Assembly (NCBI GenBank): GCA_013180625.2
Contig: SNVD02010487.1
Location: 310,001 to 374,000, forward strand
From: Boswellia sacra
Lineage: Eukaryota; Streptophyta; Magnoliopsida; Sapindales; Burseraceae
DNA: 64,000 nt
Direction: 5' to 3'
The notes beneath the pieces were generated by a model, which ran no database searches, was not told the DNA's origin, and worked only from the letters and a program-made list of their open reading frames with translations. A program made the translations under genes and the position numbers. Within the stretch, counting starts at the first letter, position 1; every line of letters starts with the position of its first letter. Below are positions 46,482-57,960 of the stretch, in pieces.

Positions 46482-47030
46482 TTGTTTGAAATTCGCAGTT
46501 TCCATGGATTAGCTTCTTTCTATAGGAGATTCATTAGAGAGTTTAGCACCATTATGGCACCCATCATTGATTGTATGCAAAAGGGTGAATTTCAATGGAC
46601 CCCTGCAGCGGCTAGAGCATTTGAGCTTGTTAAACAACGTCTGACTCAAGCCCCTGTTCTAAGGCATCCAGATTTTTCCAAAGTCTTTGAAGTAGCTTAT
46701 GATGCTTCAAAAGGAGGTATAGGAGGAGTCATGAGTCAAGAGGGTCACCCCATTGCTTTCTTTAATGTGAAACTTAATGAGGCTAAACAAAGATATTCTA
46801 CCTATGATAAAGAGTTTTATGCTATTGTTAGATCTCCACAACATTGGCAGTATTACCTTTTGCCTAATGAATTTGTCGTTTACTCTAACCACCAAGCGTC
46901 AAAATATCTTCAATCCTAAAAGCGATTAAATCAGAGACATATCAAGTGGTATGAGTTCCTTCAAATGTTCACCTTTGTCCTTAGACAAAAGCCTATAGAG
47001 GATAATAAAGTAGCTGACGCCCTTAATAGA
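46482..47030 (+). pseudogene. Reverse transcriptase connection and RNase H, plus-strand chromovirus
   Basis: [18 protein letters not shown], then [38 protein letters not shown] and [13 protein letters not shown], where the usual DH of the last motif is NH. A stop follows at 46917. The frame runs into the LINE insertion at 47044 and continues from 49366. Confidence 0.8.
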
Positions 47031-47279
47031 GTCATGTACACCCTTTTTTTTGGAAAAGTTACTTAGTAATATTAATCCAAAAATGTTAAAATGTACAAAA
47101 ATCCGAGGGGCATACCCCAAGATTACAAAAGGACATGAAGTCCAAACAAACAAACCAACAAAGGATAGAAAATAAAGGCCACAAGCGGCCTAAACAATGA
47201 AAAACAAGCCACAAACGACCTTAACAACATAAATGAGAAATGACCACAGTCGGTCTAAATAAAAAAAAATACAAAAGCT

Positions 47280-48600
47280 TTAACCCTTCTTATTTTTCTT
47301 CTTCTTACCCTTCCGTACAGGGGTAGCTGGGGTATCCGAATTATCATGATCAATCCTATCAATTTGATCTTCATCACTTAGCCTATTCAAAGGCTCAAAT
47401 CGAGAGGGAGAAGACTCAGGAGGTTGTCCTGTATTTATTCGCCCTGACGAAACGGATGCCTCACGATTGGTAGAACACTGGATAGCACCTAAGAGCCTAC
47501 CCTGGTCAGTCGCGAAAGGAGATAGAGAGTCAGAATCTGAGACCGACTCTGCACTCGAGGCTGTGGCCTTCATAGGAGGAACAACTTGCACTGGCAAATT
47601 TGCTGGAAAAGCAACAAGCTTTGGACTCTCAGCGACCTTGGTCGCAACCTTACTCGAATTCAAAGGAGTACCATCAGAAGAGGTGCTATCCGGGTCGTTA
47701 GCCTCATTCTTATCCTGACCTGTAGTCTTTTCGGGTTCCGACAACGGTGTCCAAACTTACAACATTTGGAGCAACGTTTTGGGACCCACTCATATTCAAC
47801 TTGAATTTGGATGGGCTCTGGAGAAAGCTTGCATATGAACTCAAAGTTGCGAATCAGAGGGTGTTTTGCATCCAAAAGAACACATACCCTCGCATACTCC
47901 AATCTGGAGAGATCAGAAGTCATCTTGTCACAAGATAAAGGTTCTCCAACCATGCTGGAGACAATACTAAGACCTTTGGTTGTCCACAGAGGAAACGGTA
48001 GGCCATATAATCGGATCCAAACAGGAATATACCTCAATTAATTTGTATTAAAATCAAAATGCGGGTTCCAAGGTTGTAAGACAATTGTTTTACCTCCAAA
48101 CAAGGACCGCGTGCAATGATGTTATAAACCTCTTCCTCAGTTTGGAAGCGGAAAATAAGAAAACCCTTGTTCGTGGAACGGACGTCTTCTAAGCCACTAG
48201 ATTTCCATGCACGCATGGCCAACGAGCGAGCAGCTTGAAAAGGCATCACATATCCCGGAAAAAAAGCCAACAAGACATCTACGCCATTCGGCCACATTCT
48301 CATCAACAATCTCATCCGGGATCTTCAGAATTGTCCCCGGTTCCTTGGGGTTAATCCGAATTAGTTTGCACCGGGAGCTCGAATCGGTGATTTTAATTTT
48401 GTTAGCCCAAGAGCCAGCAGTTGTCTTGGGTGGGTCCATCCAGTGAATATGAATCAAATACAATGCAGAATCATAAAAAAGAGATGGGAGAACGAAGGCA
48501 AACCAGTCACCGAAGCGGCTCGACTTCCAAAGTCGTCGACATCTCTTTATAAACGATAATCCGCAAGGAATATGCAGCTCGACCAAAAGGCAAAGTTGTG
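47280..48600 (-). pseudogene. LINE ORF1 (DUF4283 plus zinc-knuckle), frameshifted
   Basis: Pieces in three frames read, in order: KIKITDSSSRCKLIRINPKE, then GFLIFRFQTEEEVYNIIARG (DUF4283), PVWIRLYGLPFPLWTTKGLS, and a zf-CCHC_4-type segment ending VPKRCSKCCKFGHRC. These are the conserved blocks of plant L1 ORF1, an RNA-binding chaperone of the LINE particle. Two frameshifts (about 48315 and 48040) and one near 47745 break it. A serine/proline-rich C-terminus reaches 47280. Confidence 0.75.
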
Positions 48601-48639
48601 TGAAATAGCCTGAGGAACAATCTGGTCAGGGTTGATGAA

Positions 48640-49200
48640 CAGTGATACCGGCCGGTAAAACAGTGAAATCGGAGTTGAATAGTGTCACCCGAATGAAGAC
48701 ATGGTGATTTGAGGGTCTTGCGGTTAGAAACAGGTGACGCCCAAGAAGGAAAAGTTGGTCAGCATTACTCGATCTACAAGGTGGTGGTGGAGGTGAGATG
48801 CAACTCGCCGTTTTCCGGCGAGAGATGACGGTGAATAGTAAATTCGAAACTTTGTGGCCTTGAACGGAGGTGATGCGGCACGAATCTGGTGGTGCTAATG
48901 AAGGGAAACTTGTAGATCGTCGACTGATCTACAAGAATTTGATGGAGGTGAGATGCCACTCGCCGGTGAGAGCGGCGACCGGCAGTAAATAGTGAAATAT
49001 CCGAAACTTCAAGGCCTTGAACGGAGGTGTTGCAGCGCGAATCTGGTGGTGCTGAAGAAAGGAAAGTTGTAGATCGAGGTAAGGCCAACACGATGGTGAT
49101 GGAGGTGTTGTTACACTCGCCGTTTGGCAGCGGATGAATAGTGAATCCGAACACTGTTTTCGACGGTTTTGATCGCCTTCTGGTCAGAATCTGAAGAGGG
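48640..49200 (-). repeat. Degenerate 130-170-bp repeats in the LINE 5' leader
   Basis: Blocks with CCTTGAACGGAGGTG, CGAATCTGGTGGTGCT and GTAGATCG recur near 48860, 49010 and 49070. Tandem repeats at the 5' end can act as promoter units in LINEs. That role is inferred here. Confidence 0.5.
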
Positions 49201-49365
49201 TCAAGAAGGAAAGTTTCCTCAGGCTATTCTGATCTACAACATATGTAAATCTCAAAGGCTGATCCGCCAAATGAGCAGAGTGAACAGTAACTCCGGCGAC
49301 CCTAATTGAGAGAAAATTTTCTCCCTTCCAAGCTCCCTAAACCCTAAACCCTGTCATGTACACCC

Positions 49366-49618
49366 GTCAAACCATGCAAGTTGAAATTGTAGGATTTGAT
49401 AGGATGAGGTCTAAATATCCCTCTTGTCTTGATTTTGACATCATTTAAAAGGAACTCTTAGATAATAATCGTAGATATCATATAGATTTTATCATTCATG
49501 ATGGTTACCTTTTTAAGGGTTCTTGTTTATGCATTCCTCATGCTTTTATGAGAGATTTTCTAGTTTGGGAAATGCATATTGGAGGATTAGCTGGTCACTT
49601 AGGGAGAGATAAAGAGAG
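49366..49618 (+). pseudogene. RNase H-integrase linker of the plus-strand chromovirus
   Basis: It resumes after the LINE and contains GYLFKGSCLCIPHAFMRDFL and HIGGLAGHLGRDK, the start of the integrase zinc-binding domain. The rest of that domain is missing: the sequence passes into the truncated minus-strand LTR element at about 49614-49620. Confidence 0.75.
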
Positions 49619-50165
49619 ACATGTAGACAGAGGAAAGGGGAGAAATAATAGAAGAAATTTGAGGAAGAAGTAGAGTGAAATTGAGGGAGAAAATAATATT
49701 TTTACTAACAAATTAAAAACTAATATTCAACAACTTAAGAAATAAAATAACTAGAGACACTTATTTATCTTACCAACAATCATAACTTGACTAGGAAATA
49801 GTATCTATGAGGAAATAGAATATAATTTCAACTAAATAAGAAAATATCAAAATTAAATCTTAAATAAAATAGTAAACTATTAAAATAACTCAAATTAGGA
49901 TTTCTCCAAATTTAGAAAGTCAAAATCCCTAATAATAGTCAAAATCCCTAATTTATTAAAATCCCTAAACTATCATTGAAAACTCTAATTTATTCCTAAT
50001 ATGTCATACATCAATTATCCTTCGCATGTAAGAACTCGACTCCTGGCGAATCGTCAAGGAGGAAGTTGCCAATACACCAGAAAATGCCACATTTTGTCTT
50101 GCACAATCATTGGAAAGTAGTCAATCCAATCTTTGCTTCATGAAGATAAATTACTAATGCTTCAG

Positions 50166-51593
50166 TGATAAACGTATGAAAGTACACTCTTAAGCATAAA
50201 TAATTAATGCTAATTGGACAGTATTATAAAGCTTTTATGATATTTTAGCATAATTATTTTGCTTATGCCTCTTTTACATTTGTTTCATTTCTTTTGCATT
50301 TTCTTTAGTTTTTATCTTGAAATAAAGTATTGTCCTTAAATTGTGATTAATGGAAATCATTTTTTCAGGTTTAATAAAATGGACACAACACTCAATCTAT
50401 AGATCAAAATGGAGAGATTATTGAACCTGGAGCAATATGTCTCAATTTTACACAAAGTTGAAGAACAATCAAAAGCCCAAATCCAACATTTGATGGGCCG
50501 AAATTGAGACACAACAAAACCAAATTGTAGTTGTTTCTCAGCCCGACCCATGTCCAGTATTTGGGATATATCTCAAAGAATACTTGTCAAAATTGCATGA
50601 ATCTGGTGGCCCTGGAAAGTTGAGACAAAATTCTACAACTTTCATGTTTTCCACAAAGCTCAATTCGGTCCATTTGGTGGTCAAAAATCAGCTGCAAGTT
50701 GGTGGAATGTTTAGTGGCCGACAATGTGGAAAAATTGGTGGAGGTTTGGTGTAATAGTTCCATTTCATCACCTATTTAAGGACAACTTGAGGAATTGAAT
50801 GGGAGGAGAGAAAAAAATCATTTGAGTTCACATTTTATCATTGTATATTACAATTCTCTCTTGTATTTTCTTTTTAGAAATGATAAGAATGAATTGTAAG
50901 TTAGGCTAGAACTCTTGGTAAGGCTAGAGATGAACTTGTATGTGTAGTTTATCTATTTCTCCACTTTTATTCTACCTCAAGGGCTATAAAGATTGTATGT
51001 TTGTTTATGTGTTAAACTCTTTCTCATCTTGTGATTTCTTTTTAATCCAGAAATTATAATTCTCAATTTCATATAAATTCAGTCATGCTTTCTTTATGTG
51101 ATTCATGTTGAATTATAATTGTTACTGGTAGTTTCGTTTTATGAGTTAGTCCTTTACTACAATATTGTCATATGATATATTGTCGCTCTTGGATAACTTG
51201 TAAGGATGAATGTTGTTGGTAAATATTACTTGTAAAGAGTTTATGCATGTCAAATACATGTGTTTATCATTTATGTTATACTATAAATATTTTTCGATTG
51301 ATTGTTTGGGATGTGAAACTTTCAATTGAGTTATAATTATTAAATCAAAGTGGGGATTAGATTTACAAAACATATAAGTGATTCTCGATGCCTTACTTCT
51401 TAATTACCATCGATTGTTTCCAATTATTAAACACTGAATTTTCTTTAGAACTAATCACTTCAAAGTTAAATTTTACATTTTTATTATCTTTTTAATATTT
51501 TTGTTTTACGAACCTCTTTTATTGAAGGCCTCCTTGTGGATTCGACACCTCAACGTATACTACAATAACCGTGGTATATTTTGGGCATAACCG
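50166..51593 (+). repeat. 5' LTR of the Athila-like element
   Basis: Starts TGATAAACG and ends AACCG (AACCA in the partner). It is identical in length to the 3' LTR. The mid-LTR contains the transcript start region; no strong TATA assignment is made. Confidence 0.95.
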
Positions 51594-51598
51594 AAAAT

Positions 51599-51616
51599 TG
51601 GCGCCGTTGCCGGGGA
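51599..51616 (+). promoter_or_regulatory. Primer-binding site for tRNA-Asp
   Basis: TGGCGCCGTTGCCGGGGA, five bases after the LTR, is complementary over 18 bases to the 3' end of plant tRNA-Asp(GUC). Athila-lineage elements typically use this primer. Confidence 0.85.
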
Positions 51617-51667
51617 GGTAAAATGGACGAAAGACGGTTTGTATTTTTTATTTCCTTTTCTTTTTTT

Positions 51668-52025
51668 TGGCCTAACTTGGAATAATTTGCCTAATTTTCC
51701 TAACTTTGACTAATTTGCCTAATTTTCCTAACTTTGACTAATTTGCCTAATTTTCCTAACTTTGACAAATTTAACTAATTTTCCTAACTTTGACTAATTT
51801 GACTAATTTTCCTAACTTTGACTAATTTGCCTAATTTTTCTAACTTTGACGAACCTTATTCCTTTTACTTTTCAAAGGTCGGCTTTGCCACCTTGTTTGT
51901 TTTATTATTATTATTATTATTTTACTTGTTAAAGGTCGGCTTTGCCGCCTTTACTTGTTATTTGTTTTAATTTTTTTATTCTATATATACTTATCGAAGG
52001 TTGGCTTTGCCACCTTGTTTGTTTT
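51668..52025 (+). repeat. Leader repeats of the Athila-like element
   Basis: About six 28-bp units of TTTGCCTAATTTTCCTAACTTTGACTAA type (51680-51850) are followed by three copies of an AAGGTYGGCTTTGCCRCCTT block (about 51877, 51930 and 51995). The element's untranslated leader runs to the gag start at 52175. Confidence 0.8.
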
Positions 52026-52174
52026 ATTATTATTGTTGTTATTATTCTCTCTAACTTTTGTTATCTTATTGCTTTTTGACTTTATTTGAGAACTTTCTTG
52101 TGTAAAAAAAAAAAAATAAAAAAATAAAAACAAAAACAAAAAAAACAAAAAGAGAGACAAATTGTGAGTGATGT

Positions 52175-53518
52175 ATGAAGCAATCTAGAGACAAACGAGG
52201 AAGATTTATAAAAAAATCCGAACTAGAACCACAACAAGATTTTGCAATCGAAGAAAAATCAATTCTTGGTTCATCTTCATCTTCTAATTCTGATACAATG
52301 AGCCAACATGAGGACAACCCCGTTAAAATTCTAAAAGATTACTTGCATCCTACCCGCACAACCACACCATCATGTATCATATTTCCACCTAATACACCCA
52401 AATTGGACTTTCACCCTGGGATGATACATCTTTTACTAACTTTTCATGGTTTAGATAGTGAAAACCCGTATGTGCATGTTAGAGAATTTGAAGAAGTAGT
52501 GGGCACCTTTCATAGTCAGGCCAATGCCATAGATTCTATCAGGTTAAAATTTTTCCCTTTTTCTCTAAAAGACAGGGCAAAGAGTTGGCTATACTCTTTA
52601 AGGCTGAGATCCATAGGAACTTGGACAGAAATGACCCAAGTGTTTTTTAACAAATATTTTCCACAACATAAGACTAACGGCCTGAAAAGACAAATTTCCT
52701 CTTTCTCCCAAAAAGATAGTGAAACCTTGTACCAAACTTGGGAGAGATTTAAAGAGTTGTTAAACATGTGTCCTCATCATGGGTATGAAAATTGGCGCTT
52801 GGTTAGTTACTTCTATGAGGGACTAACAATTAGGGAGCGCCAATTTGTTGAGATGATGTGCAATGGAGAGTTTCTTCAAAAAGACCCTGAGGAAGCCTTA
52901 GAATTCCTCAAAGACTTAGCTAAAAAAGCCCACACATGGACTGGACCTAGTGCTATAGATAGCACAAATAGGTCACGATCTAGTGGAATTTACCATCTTA
53001 GGGAAGAGGACAACCTTAAAGCCCAATTAGAAGTCTTAACCAGGGAATTGGAAGTCTTGAAAACCAAAGATAGGAAGGTCACCCATACAGTTGCTAAAGT
53101 TGAATCACAAGATCCATGTTTTATTTGTGGAGGGATGGAACACTTAGCTCAGGATTGTCCAACTTACAGTGAGATAAGAGGGGTGTACGAGGAATAATGT
53201 AACGCCTTAGGGATGTACAAAAAGCCTTATTCACCCTATTCTAAAACCTATAACCCTAGCTGGAGAAACCACCCAAACTTTAGTTGGAAATCTAACCCCC
53301 AAAACAACAACCAATGGAAACAGGAACAACAACCACCCAAGTCTTATCAAGCACCTCAATACAATGCACCACAAGTTAGGAATTCCTTAGAGGACACCTT
53401 ACAAGCATTTATGGAGGCCCAAAATAAGACGAACCAAAAATTTGAAACAGTTCTTACACAAGTGGTGGAAGAGAACAAGGAGATCAAAAGTCAAATCACT
53501 AAGCTAACTATGCTTTGA
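52175..53518 (+). pseudogene. Gag of the Athila-like element, interrupted by one stop
   Basis: Starts MKQSRDKRGRFIKKSELEPQ. The retrotransposon gag core spans about residues 110-230 (RLKFFPFSLKDRAKSWLYSL, FFNKYFPQHKTN, ERFKELLNMCPHHGYENW). A zinc knuckle of CX2CX4HX4C type lies at residues 315-328 (CFICGGMEHLAQDC). An in-frame TAA at 53195-53197 interrupts it. The same frame continues with a basic and Gln/Asn-rich tail to the stop at 53516-53518. Gag would build the particle that packages element RNA. The start is the first ATG of the open frame after the leader. Confidence 0.85.
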
Positions 53519-54241
53519 CCATACAAGAGTGAGGTAAGTTGCCATCTCAAACTCAATCTAATCCAAAAGGGCAACACATGGCACAAGTCTCTACTTCTGA
53601 CACACAAAATCTCAAAGAGGTAAATGCCATCACTACTCGAAGTGGTAAGATCTTAAATGAGCCTACATTGCCAATCAACACTACAAGATGTTCTCCCACA
53701 AAAGGAGGACATTTTTGAGAAAGAACTTGAAAAGAAATTTTCGATTCCAGTGCCTTTTCCCCAAGCTCTCAGATCTAATGGGAAAAACTCTAAAGTTTAA
53801 GGTGAGATTCTAGAACACTTAAAACAAGTTAAGATTAATCTTCCCTTGTTGCATGTAATCAAACAGGTTCCGGCTTACGCCAAAGTTATCAAGGATCTAT
53901 GCACCATCAAAAGAAAGCACCATGTCAAGAAGACTGCATTCTTGACGGAACAGGTAAGTGCAGTCATTGAACAGAAAACCCCACCCAAGTACAAAGATCT
54001 AGGGTGTCCTACAATTTCCTGCCAGATTGGGACACATGAAATCAGTCAAGCATTGTTAGAATTGGGAGCAAGTGTCAATCTCATGCCCTATTCGGTTTAC
54101 TTACAATTAGGACTTGGAGAGATCAAACTCACATCCGTAGTTCTACAATTGGCCGACCGATCAGTCAAGAAACCACGGGGAATAGTGGAAGATGTTTTAT
54201 TATAGATTGATAAATTTTATTACCCTGTTGATTTTCTTGTT
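53519..54241 (+). pseudogene. Aspartic protease region of the Athila-like element, broken
   Basis: The linker includes NAITTRSGK near 53625, a typical Athila signature. The protease segment is 53846-54205: KTAFLTEQVSAVIEQK, PTISCQIGTHEISQALLELG and ASVNLMPYSVYLQLGLGE. The catalytic Asp of the usual DLGAS motif is Glu here (ELGAS). Frameshifts lie between 53519 and 53846, and a TAG lies at 54203-54205. A downstream ILGRPFLATANAFINCRNG segment follows in the next open frame. Confidence 0.8.
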
Positions 54242-56092
54242 TTGGATACTCAGTCTGTGGTTAATATAGAGTCCAAAACTCCTCTTATTTTAGGGAGACC
54301 TTTTCTTGCTACTGCTAATGCTTTTATTAATTGCAGGAACGGTCTCATGAAATTATCATTTGGTAATATGACTCTTGAGGTGAATATTTTCCATATTGGA
54401 AAGCAACCACGAGAGGAGGACGATTGCTACCATTCATATATGATAGACACACTTATCTCAGAGGAGGCTTATAGAAAACAGGATTTTGACTCTTTAGACT
54501 ACCTTCTTGATTCTGAATTTGAAGATTTATTTTATCCTGATGATACAACTAATGTGTTTGGTGTTTTTGACTCACAGGATAAAAGGACTCGATTTTGGCA
54601 ACCACGCTTTGAAGAATTGCCTCGTGGAAGAGAGAAGCCAAAACCCTCTAACTTAGAGGCTCCAAAAGTTGAACTTTCTCCATTGCCCAAAGGTTTGAAG
54701 CACGTTTTCTTGGGAGCAGGTGATACCTTTCCTGTTATTATTTCTTCAGAACTTAGTGTTGAACAAGATGAAAAATTGATAAACTTGTTAAAAGAGCATA
54801 AGTCTGCACTAGGATGGACTATAGCTGATATTAAAGGTATTTCTCCATTAATATGCTCCCATAGAATCCATCTAGAGGAAGGTACCCAACCTCGTAGAGA
54901 CCCCCAAAGAAGACTTAATCCAACAATGAAAGAAGTGGTAAAGAAAGAAGTCTTAAAACTATTAGATGCAGGTATAATCTATCCAATATCTGATAGTCAA
55001 TGGGTAAGTCCAACACAGGTAGTGCCTAAGAAATCTGGAGTAACTGTGGTTCAAAATGATAAAGGAGTGTCTGTTCCAACTAGAGTAGTAACCGGATGGC
55101 GGATGTGCATTGATTATAGGAAATTAAATACAGCCACCCGAAAAGACTACTTTCCATTGCCTTTTATTGACCAAATTTTGGAACGTGTAGCTGGTCATCC
55201 CTTTTATTGCTTTCTCGATGGGTACTCAGGATATTACCAGATAGAGATAGCTCTAGAGGATCAGGATAAGACTACCTTCACATGCCCTTTTGGTACTTAT
55301 GCTTTTCATAGGATGCCATTTGGATTATGTAATGCACCAGCTACTTTTCAATGTTGCATGCTTAGTATTTTCTCAGACATTGTTGAAAAATGCATGGAGG
55401 TTTTTATGGATGATTTGACTGTTTTTGGTAACTCTTTTGATTCATGTCTACTTAACTTAAAATCTGTTTTGAGTAGGTGTGAAGAAAAAGGACTTGTGCT
55501 TAATTGGGAAAAATGTCATTTCATGGTGTCTTCTGGGATTGTTTTGGGACACATTGTTTCAGAAAGAGGAATGGAGGTTGACAAGGCTAAAATCGAGTTG
55601 ATCTCTAAATTACCTACACCCAAAACGATAAAAGATGTCCGATCTTTTCTAGGGCATGCTGGTTTTTATAGGAGGTTTATACAAAATTTTTCTTCTATAT
55701 CTAGACCATTGTGTAACCTCTTATTGAAAGATGCTGAATTTGTATGGACTCAGGCTTGTGAGGACGCATTTCAGACATTAATTGCCAAACTCACTACTGC
55801 CCCTATTATGCAGTCACCTGATTGGAGCCTTCCATTTGAGATTATGTGTGATGCTAGTAACTATGCTATAGGAGCAGTCCTTTTTCAAAGAAGGGAGGGC
55901 AAACCCTTTGTTGTTTACTATGCTAGTAGAACCTTAAATGATGCTCAAATGAATTATTCTACTACTGAAAAGGAACTATTAGCTGTTGTTTTTGCCTTGG
56001 ACAAATTTCATTCTTATTTAATTGGTTCACCTATTACTGTGTTTACTGACCATGCAGCTCTGAAGTACCTTTTTTCCAAAAAGGATTGCTAA
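54242..56092 (+). pseudogene. Reverse transcriptase and RNase H of the Athila-like element
   Basis: An open segment of 616 codons. It contains ILGRPFLATANAF (end of protease), reverse transcriptase motifs WRMCIDYRKLNTATRKDYFP, CFLDGYSGYYQIEIALED, RMPFGLCNAPATFQ and VFMDDLTVFG (FMDD catalytic motif intact), the connection SFLGHAGFYRRFIQNFS, and RNase H motifs EIMCDASNYAIGAVL, YSTTEKELLAVVFALDKF and [16 protein letters not shown] single-base frameshift just before the stop at 56090-56092 separates it from integrase. In a live element it would be part of one gag-pol polyprotein copying RNA into cDNA. Confidence 0.9.
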
Positions 56093-57575
56093 GGCCCATC
56101 TAATTAAATGGATTCTTGTTTTACAGGAATTTGATCTAACCATTAAGGACAAGAAGGGCGTCGAAAATGCTGTAGCAGATCATTTGTCCCGTCTTGAGTT
56201 CCATGATTCCACTAATGTCTAACCCATTCAAGATGATTTCCCTGATGAACATCTTTTCACTATAAGCCAAGTACCATGGTATGCACATATTGTAAATTAC
56301 TTGGTTTGCGGGGAAGTTCCATCTAACTGGAGTGTACAAGATAAGCGTAAGTTCTTGGTTGAGGTGCGTAATTTTTATTGGGATGATCCTTATCTTTTCA
56401 AATATTGCGCTGACCAAATTATGCGACGTTGCATTCCTGAGAGTGAAATTGCTAGTGTCTTAAACTTTTGCCATGGCACTGCTTGTGGTGGTCATTTCTC
56501 AATAAAAAAGACTGCTGTAAAAATTTTACAGTGTGGACTCTATTGGCCCACTTTGTTTAAAGATACTAACAATTTTTGTCGTTCATGTGAAAGATGTCAA
56601 AAGTTGGGGGCTTTATCTCGCCGTCATATGATGCCTCTTAGCCCTATTCTTGTTATTGAGATATTTGACTGTTGGGGTATTGACTTTATGGGACCTTTTC
56701 CTCCATCTTTTGGTTATCTTTATATTCTTCTAGTTGTTGATTATGTGTCCAAATGGGTGGAGGCAATGGCTTGTCGTACTAATGATAACACAACCGTGGT
56801 AAAATTCTTAAAAGAAAACGTGTTATCTAGGTATGGTACGCCACGTGTCATTATCAGTGACCAAGGGACACATTTTTGTAACCGTTCTTTTGAAGCTTTG
56901 ATGCGCAGGTATGGTGTTCTTCATAAGATTTCCACCGCATATCATCCACAGACAAATGGGCAAGCTGAACTTGCAAATAGGGAGGTGAAGCAGATTCTAG
57001 AAAAGACTGTTAACCCGAATCGCAAAGACTGGTCTTTACACCTTTCTGATGCATTATGGGCTTATTGCACTGCGTACAAAACTATTCTAGGGATGTCTCC
57101 ATATCGCCTTGTCTATGGGAAAGCTTGTCATTTACCTGTTGAGCTAGAACATAAAGCTTATTGGGCTGTCAAAGCCCTTAACTTTGATTTGAGTGTTGCA
57201 GGTCTTCAAAGAAAGTTACAATTGTCTGAAATAGAAGAATTGCGGAATGATGCCTATGACAACTCCAAGATTTACAAGGCTAAGATGAAAGCGGCTCACG
57301 ACAAACAAATCTTGAGGAAAAACTTTGAGCTAAATCAACGAGTTTATCTTTATGATTCTCGATTGCATTTACACCCTGGAAAGTTGAGATCTCGATGGAC
57401 TGGACCATTTGTCGTAAAGCACGTTTTTCCCAATGGAGCGGTGGAGATTGAGGACCCCACTGATGGGCGAATTTTCAAAGTTAATGGGCAACGGTTGAAA
57501 AATTATGTGGAAAGGGAAAGTCAGTTTATGTGTCTCGAGGAGATCTCTCTTGAGCCTCCTGTCTATCCTAATTAA
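56093..57575 (+). pseudogene. Integrase of the Athila-like element
   Basis: The open frame resumes after the frameshift; a TAA at 56220-56222 precedes the long open part (56301-57575). It has zinc-binding residues in [11 protein letters not shown] and CRSCERC. The catalytic core has D (WGIDFMGPF), D ([10 protein letters not shown]) and E ([16 protein letters not shown]), all present. The C-terminal Athila-type segment includes [15 protein letters not shown] and [17 protein letters not shown], and the reading ends at 57575. The core domain is well preserved, but the frameshift and the upstream stop prevent a normal polyprotein. Confidence 0.9.
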
Positions 57576-57960
57576 TCAGGTTCTATCTGTCTCATCTATC
57601 TGTACCATATCTTGACTTTTGTACCATATCTTGATTTTATTTTTGTTTTTATTATTTGGTTGTCCTTGCTTTTATTATTTTTCTACCCCATATCTTGACT
57701 TTGTCTTTGTTTCTATCATCTATTTGTACCATATCTTGACTTTATTTTTGCTTTCTTTATCTCATTGTCTTGCTTTTATTATATGTTTGTCCTATAATTT
57801 TTACTTTATTTTCTGTTTTTGCTTTTATTTTCTTTTGCGTGTTTTATTTTACTTCCCGGTTAAGTGGCGGATACGGTACTCCGTGACTAATTAAGTCGGT
57901 TTTTCAGTTCCCTAAAAACTGTAACCCAAACAAAAATCGTGCATTCTTTTACCTTTCAAA
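57576..57960 (+). other. Spacer between pol and the accessory cassette
   Basis: T-rich, with four or five copies of TACCATATCTTGACTTT-like motifs (57602-57745). It ends in GTCGGTTTTTCAG at about 57896-57908, which looks like a pyrimidine tract plus AG splice acceptor 52 bp before the next ATG. A spliced subgenomic message could explain how downstream genes are expressed. This is inference only. Confidence 0.45.

Larger units (their letters stand above)
47044..49352 (-). mobile_element. L1-type LINE derivative with ORF1 only, minus strand
   Basis: A perfect 13-bp target-site duplication gtcatgtacaccc lies at 47031-47043 and 49353-49365. The 3' end (plus-strand left) carries a short A run on the minus strand. 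The body of 2.3 kb contains a 5' leader with internal repeats (48640-49200) and a broken ORF1 (48600-47280), but no endonuclease or reverse transcriptase ORF2. It is therefore non-autonomous and was probably mobilised in trans. It sits in the RNase H of the plus-strand chromovirus. Confidence 0.8.
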
